DNA of 64,000 bases from Roseburia hominis (lineage in GTDB: Bacteria > Bacillota > Clostridia > Lachnospirales > Lachnospiraceae). This document shows positions 61,394-64,000 of the stretch, piece after piece. Where the stretch lies: assembly GCA_040702975.1 (NCBI GenBank), contig CP159990.1, positions 806,001 to 870,000 of the forward strand, given 5' to 3'. Numbering within the stretch: the first letter of the stretch is position 1; every line of letters begins with the position of its first letter. Under the pieces are notes generated by a model. It did no database searches. It was not told the DNA's origin and saw only the letters and a program-made list of their open reading frames with translations. Made by a program: the position numbers and the translations under genes.

Positions 61394-62467
61394 CTAGAAA
61401 GATTTAATTACATCAGCGTTAAGGTGCTTGATAATTTCTACGGCCAGCTTTACGCTGTTATTATAATCTGCCAGGCACGCGAAGCCGTGGTGTGAATGGA
61501 TGTAACGAACCGGAACTCCAATGACGATTACGGGAACTCCGCCGTTTGACATATGGATCGGACCGCCATTGGTGCCTCCGCCTGAGCGGACAGATTCCTG
61601 AACCGGTATTCCCAGTTTCCTGCCAAGCTCCAGAGAGAAGCGCTGGAAGCGGGGATTCGTGATCATAGAGCGGTCGTAATGACGCAGCATAGGACCTTTT
61701 TTCATAGCGGTCTGGATGAGATAGTCCGGAGCAAAGGTATCGTCTGCCGGACAGCCTTCAAAGCAGATTGCGATATCCGGTTTGACAACATCACGGGTAA
61801 CGAATGCGCCGCGTTCGCCGATCTCTTCCTGGCAGGAGAGTACGCCGACCAGATCCACATCCAGAGATTGTTCCTTCAGATCCTTCATGGTTTCCAGAAC
61901 TGCGGCACAGCCCAGCCGGTTATCGAATGCCTTGCCGAGCATAACGTCCGTGGTTTTATCATATTCAAAGGTGACGTCCGGAACAACAGGAGCGCCGATA
62001 TGGATATTATAGATTTCTTCTACCTCCTGTTTGGAAGTGGCTCCAATGTCAATGACCATATCGCTGAAGTCCGGGCAGGTATTTCTCTGTGCATTGGACA
62101 GGAAATGTACCGGAGTGCTGGCAAAAATGCCGGACACCCATCTTCCGTCGTAGGTCTGTACTTTGACCTTATGGGCCGGAACGGTGTATGCAGCCCACCC
62201 GCCCTGGGGTAAGAAGCAAAGCGTGCCGTTAGGTTTAATAGCCTGAATGATAAAACCGACCTCATCACTGTGAGCGTCGATCATTACAACTGGTTTTTCA
62301 CCGGAGTTCTTTTCCGCGTTGATATATACATTCAGATTACAGTCATGTCTTACAGAACCAAGCGCTTCATCGTGCGCGTATTTTTCCGCTATTTCGACAA
62401 CCTCATCTTCAAAACCGCTCGCTCCATAAGCGTTGGAGAGGGCTTCAATTAAAGCTAAAGAGTCCAT
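61394..62467 (-). CDS. M42-family metal-dependent aminopeptidase
   Basis: A 357-residue protein with the M42 metal ligands and catalytic residues: MIDAHSDEVGF, FDNRLGC, QEEIGERGAF, FEGCPADDTF and IHSHHGF. These bind two metal ions in a self-compartmentalising dodecamer of the PepA/FrvX/YsdC type that trims small peptides from the N-terminus. The ATG at 62467 has AAGGAGGT upstream. Cytosolic, probably single-gene transcript. Confidence 0.9.
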   Translation of the reverse strand: MDSLALIEALSNAYGASGFEDEVVEIAEKYAHDEALGSVRHDCNLNVYINAEKNSGEKPVVMIDAHSDEVGFIIQAIKPNGTLCFLPQGGWAAYTVPAHKVKVQTYDGRWVSGIFASTPVHFLSNAQRNTCPDFSDMVIDIGATSKQEVEEIYNIHIGAPVVPDVTFEYDKTTDVMLGKAFDNRLGCAAVLETMKDLKEQSLDVDLVGVLSCQEEIGERGAFVTRDVVKPDIAICFEGCPADDTFAPDYLIQTAMKKGPMLRHYDRSMITNPRFQRFSLELGRKLGIPVQESVRSGGGTNGGPIHMSNGGVPVIVIGVPVRYIHSHHGFACLADYNNSVKLAVEIIKHLNADVIKSF

Positions 62468-62640
62468 GTATAGACTACCTCCTTGATTATAATAATTTTA
62501 CTTGCTGATTATGTGAAAAATATCAGATAAAATCAGACGGATTCCCAATCCGCCAGCTGATAAAATCTTATCATAGCAAAATGGGAAACTCAAGATGTAT
62601 CCATGTAAAATAAGAAAGTCAAATAGCTGGTTAAAATGTA

Positions 62641-62704
62641 AGCCGACAACAATTATGATATCCCCCGTCAGGCAGACAGATGAAATATCATTATGTTGTC
62701 GGCT
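62641..62704. terminator. Long hairpin after the coat-protein genes
   Basis: Arms AGCCGACAAC and GTTGTCGGCT, continued by ATGATAT/ATATCAT after a small internal loop, around a 25-nt loop. It is placed to end the minus-strand coat transcript. A second small palindrome (TGATAAAATCTTATCA, near 62558) and a CGGATT/AATCCG hairpin lie between it and the peptidase gene. Confidence 0.5.
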
Positions 62705-62745
62705 GTACTTATCTTATGCCCAAGGCACACATTCTAATATTTCAA

Positions 62746-63003
62746 CTAGCGCATGGAAGGCTGGGTCAAAATATTTTTTACATGCGCCACTTCCTCGCGA
62801 CTTGCCTTGGCAGCCGGAACGTAGTAGCTTTTCTCACGCGCGAGCTGATACAGATTCTCCTGGGACATCTCGCACTGATTGCGAATCTGTTTCAGGCATT
62901 GTTTCAGTTCCTTATTTTCCGTCTGCGGAATGATTTCCCCAAACATCTTTAATTCCCCGTTTACTCCGACCAGAGCGTCGGATACCATTGTCTTTTCGTC
63001 CAT
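62746..63003 (-). CDS. CotF-family spore coat protein
   Basis: An 85-residue helical protein starting MDEKTMVSDALVGVNGELKMFG, with the CotF/YhcQ-type ferritin-like helix pair (ENKELKQCLKQIRNQCEMSQENLYQLAREKSYYVPAAKAS). It has a TAGGAGGGA site and lies 11 nt downstream of a second small coat-type gene. Found in or on the spore of endospore formers. Confidence 0.78.
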   Translation of the reverse strand: MDEKTMVSDALVGVNGELKMFGEIIPQTENKELKQCLKQIRNQCEMSQENLYQLAREKSYYVPAAKASREEVAHVKNILTQPSMR

Positions 63004-63014
63004 GATGGTCCCTC

Positions 63015-63197
63015 CTATAAAAATTTCATCAGTTCCTGTTTGTTTTTCATTGCAGAGTCGGCAGCATCCTGAAAGAGCTGTTTCACCTGTGCATCCTGAG
63101 CTTCAGAAGCGTAAGCAGTCATTTTGCAATGTGTAGTGTCATATCCGCCAATCAGGTGGCGAAGATTCTGCAGATCCAGAATAGAAATTTCAGCCAT
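63015..63197 (-). CDS. Small CotF-like spore coat protein
   Basis: A 60-residue protein starting MAEISILDLQNLRHLIGGYDTT, with a single helix pair containing HC and YASEAQDAQVKQLFQDAADSA; similar to the first half of CotF-type proteins. AAGGAGG precedes the ATG. With the 85-residue partner it makes a two-gene transcript. The upstream region has a possible sporulation-sigma -10 box. Confidence 0.75.
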   Translation of the reverse strand: MAEISILDLQNLRHLIGGYDTTHCKMTAYASEAQDAQVKQLFQDAADSAMKNKQELMKFL

Positions 63198-63241
63198 TTT
63201 GAATTCCTCCTTCTTGTGACATAGTTAATTTGGTAACAAAA

Positions 63242-63271
63242 ATAGTATGTCTGATTGTGGAAAAAAATATG
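63242..63271 (-). promoter_or_regulatory. Possible sporulation-sigma promoter of the coat genes
   Basis: On the minus strand CATACTAT (63249-63242) fits the -10 pattern of sigma-E/K (CATAnnnT) and of sigma-F/G (CATWHTA). ACATA 18 nt upstream fits four of five positions of the sigma-F/G -35 box. Which factor acts cannot be told. Confidence 0.4.
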
Positions 63272-63325
63272 TATGGATCAGAATTTGTTTATTTTTTTAA
63301 AATTAATAGAAAAAATAAATACGAG

Positions 63326-63388
63326 ATTGTTAACAATTGACAATGCGTATAGAACAGGGTATAATTAAGATTATAAATTGTTAACAAT
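63326..63388 (+). promoter_or_regulatory. Promoter with two identical GntR-type operators
   Basis: Consensus promoter TTGACA (63337-63342), 17-nt spacer, TATAAT (63360-63365). The perfect palindrome ATTGTTAACAAT occurs at 63326-63337, touching the -35 box, and again at 63377-63388, just after the start of transcription. Spacing of 51 bp puts them on nearly the same DNA face. Confidence 0.75.
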
Positions 63389-63413
63389 CTATAACGGAAA
63401 GGGGCTGGTTGAT

Positions 63414-64000
63414 ATGCCAGACAACAGAGTACCAGTATTTACGAAGAAGACAATGCGGGAGCAGATTGCAGATATTTTGAGAGATCAGATTTTACATGCA
63501 GATATTGCACCGGGAGAGAGAATTATCGAGGAAGATATTTCGAAAAAGTATCAAGTGAGCCGGGGACCGGTCAGAGAAGCGCTCAGGCAGATCGAGGAAG
63601 AGGGGCTGGTCACCTATTTGCCGCACCGGGGCTGTATTGTCAGGACACTGACAGAAGATGAGATGGCGGAAGCGTATCTGATCAGATCGACATTGGAAGG
63701 ACTTGCAGTACAGGTATATTCCGGAAAGATGAGTCAAAGAGGGATAGAACGGCTTCAGCAGACAATCGATGACCTGCGTGAGGCGGCCGGGAAAAAAGAC
63801 CTCTATGCAATCATCGAGGCAGATGAGAGGTTCCACGCAGGAATCGTGGAGGAAGCAGATCTTCCCAGATTATATCAGATGTGGAAAACGCTCTGCAGTG
63901 TTAACACATGTACCTATTACACCATGAAGTCAGAGAATTTGATGCCTTATGATGTTTTGGGCAAGAACCATCAGTGCATCTTGAATCTCTTTATTGAGAA
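63414..64000 (+). CDS. GntR/FCD-family transcriptional regulator, 3' truncated by window edge
   Basis: At least 195 residues from the ATG at 63414 (GAAAGGGG site). The winged helix (about 10-75; MREQIADILRDQILHADIAPG, VSRGPVREALRQIEEEGLV, PHRGCIV) is followed by the helical FCD ligand-binding domain with the metal-binding start ADERFHAGIVEEA. FCD regulators sense organic acids such as lactate, gluconate or fatty acyl compounds. Two identical palindromes around its own promoter suggest self-repression. The ligand is unknown; the regulated genes probably lie to the right. Confidence 0.85.
   Translation, partial: MPDNRVPVFTKKTMREQIADILRDQILHADIAPGERIIEEDISKKYQVSRGPVREALRQIEEEGLVTYLPHRGCIVRTLTEDEMAEAYLIRSTLEGLAVQVYSGKMSQRGIERLQQTIDDLREAAGKKDLYAIIEADERFHAGIVEEADLPRLYQMWKTLCSVNTCTYYTMKSENLMPYDVLGKNHQCILNLFIE

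Noticed and set aside
61232..61495. 87-codon plus-strand gene
   Set aside because: It lies across the peptidase terminator and into the peptidase gene, without ribosome site or recognisable product.

Overview
The window reads as chromosomal DNA of a low-to-mid GC, spore-forming anaerobic Firmicute, most likely a gut Lachnospiraceae. Grounds: AAGGAGG-type ribosome sites, a CotF-type spore coat pair, an LPXTG surface protein, a Na/Pi symporter, MATE and MFS pumps, ISAs1- and IS1182-like elements and a larBEC operon. No rRNA, tRNA or CRISPR array was seen. The taxon is an inference from gene content, not from a marker gene.

Layout. 1-6.5 kb: the 3' part of a GC-richer, glycine-rich repeat surface protein, then a wrecked ATPase gene cut by a decayed IS1182-like element. 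6.5-11.7 kb: small metabolic and signalling genes (EamA transporter, DUF3795 protein, methyltransferase, PAS-GAF-GGDEF protein, MFS pump). 11.7-22.7 kb: a coherent stress/export locus. It holds a heterodimeric ABC exporter, a divergent OmpR-type two-component system, a tiny membrane protein and a GldA/GldF/GldG/DUF4340-type ABC operon. Four promoters here share one direct-repeat operator with identical spacing to the -10 box, so they look like one self-contained regulon. 22.8-33.5 kb: a low-GC ABC transporter, a hybrid histidine kinase, a Na/Pi symporter, a YjbR protein and sbcDC. 33.6-35.5 kb: a two-gene ISAs1-type insertion sequence. 35.9-42.2 kb: a 1400-residue LPXTG surface protein, an OGG-type glycosylase and a PD-(D/E)XK 'transposase' family protein with a tandem-repeat tail.

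42.3-47.1 kb: MerR regulator, ferredoxin-type aldo/keto reductase and larB-larE-larC, which together make the nickel-pincer cofactor; no larA is present. 47.1-48.6 kb: an AEC transporter and an unusual tandem palindromic repeat array. 48.6-51.6 kb: YitT, DUF3783, a TlpA-like lipoprotein, a 49-residue CXXC membrane peptide and a polytopic ferredoxin, which form a likely envelope redox operon. 51.6-54.2 kb: a LytTR regulator, a LiaF-like protein and an MFS pump. 54.3-64 kb: a second hybrid kinase (paralogue of the one at 24.6 kb), a membrane-anchored unknown, a MATE pump, a trigger-factor-like lipoprotein, a HAD phosphatase, an M42 aminopeptidase, two coat proteins and the start of a GntR/FCD regulator with duplicated operators.

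The strongest new signals are the four-promoter two-component regulon, the three-copy palindromic element at 10.4-15.7 kb, the alternating tandem repeat at 48.3 kb, the LytTR direct repeats and the overlooked CXXC peptide gene.
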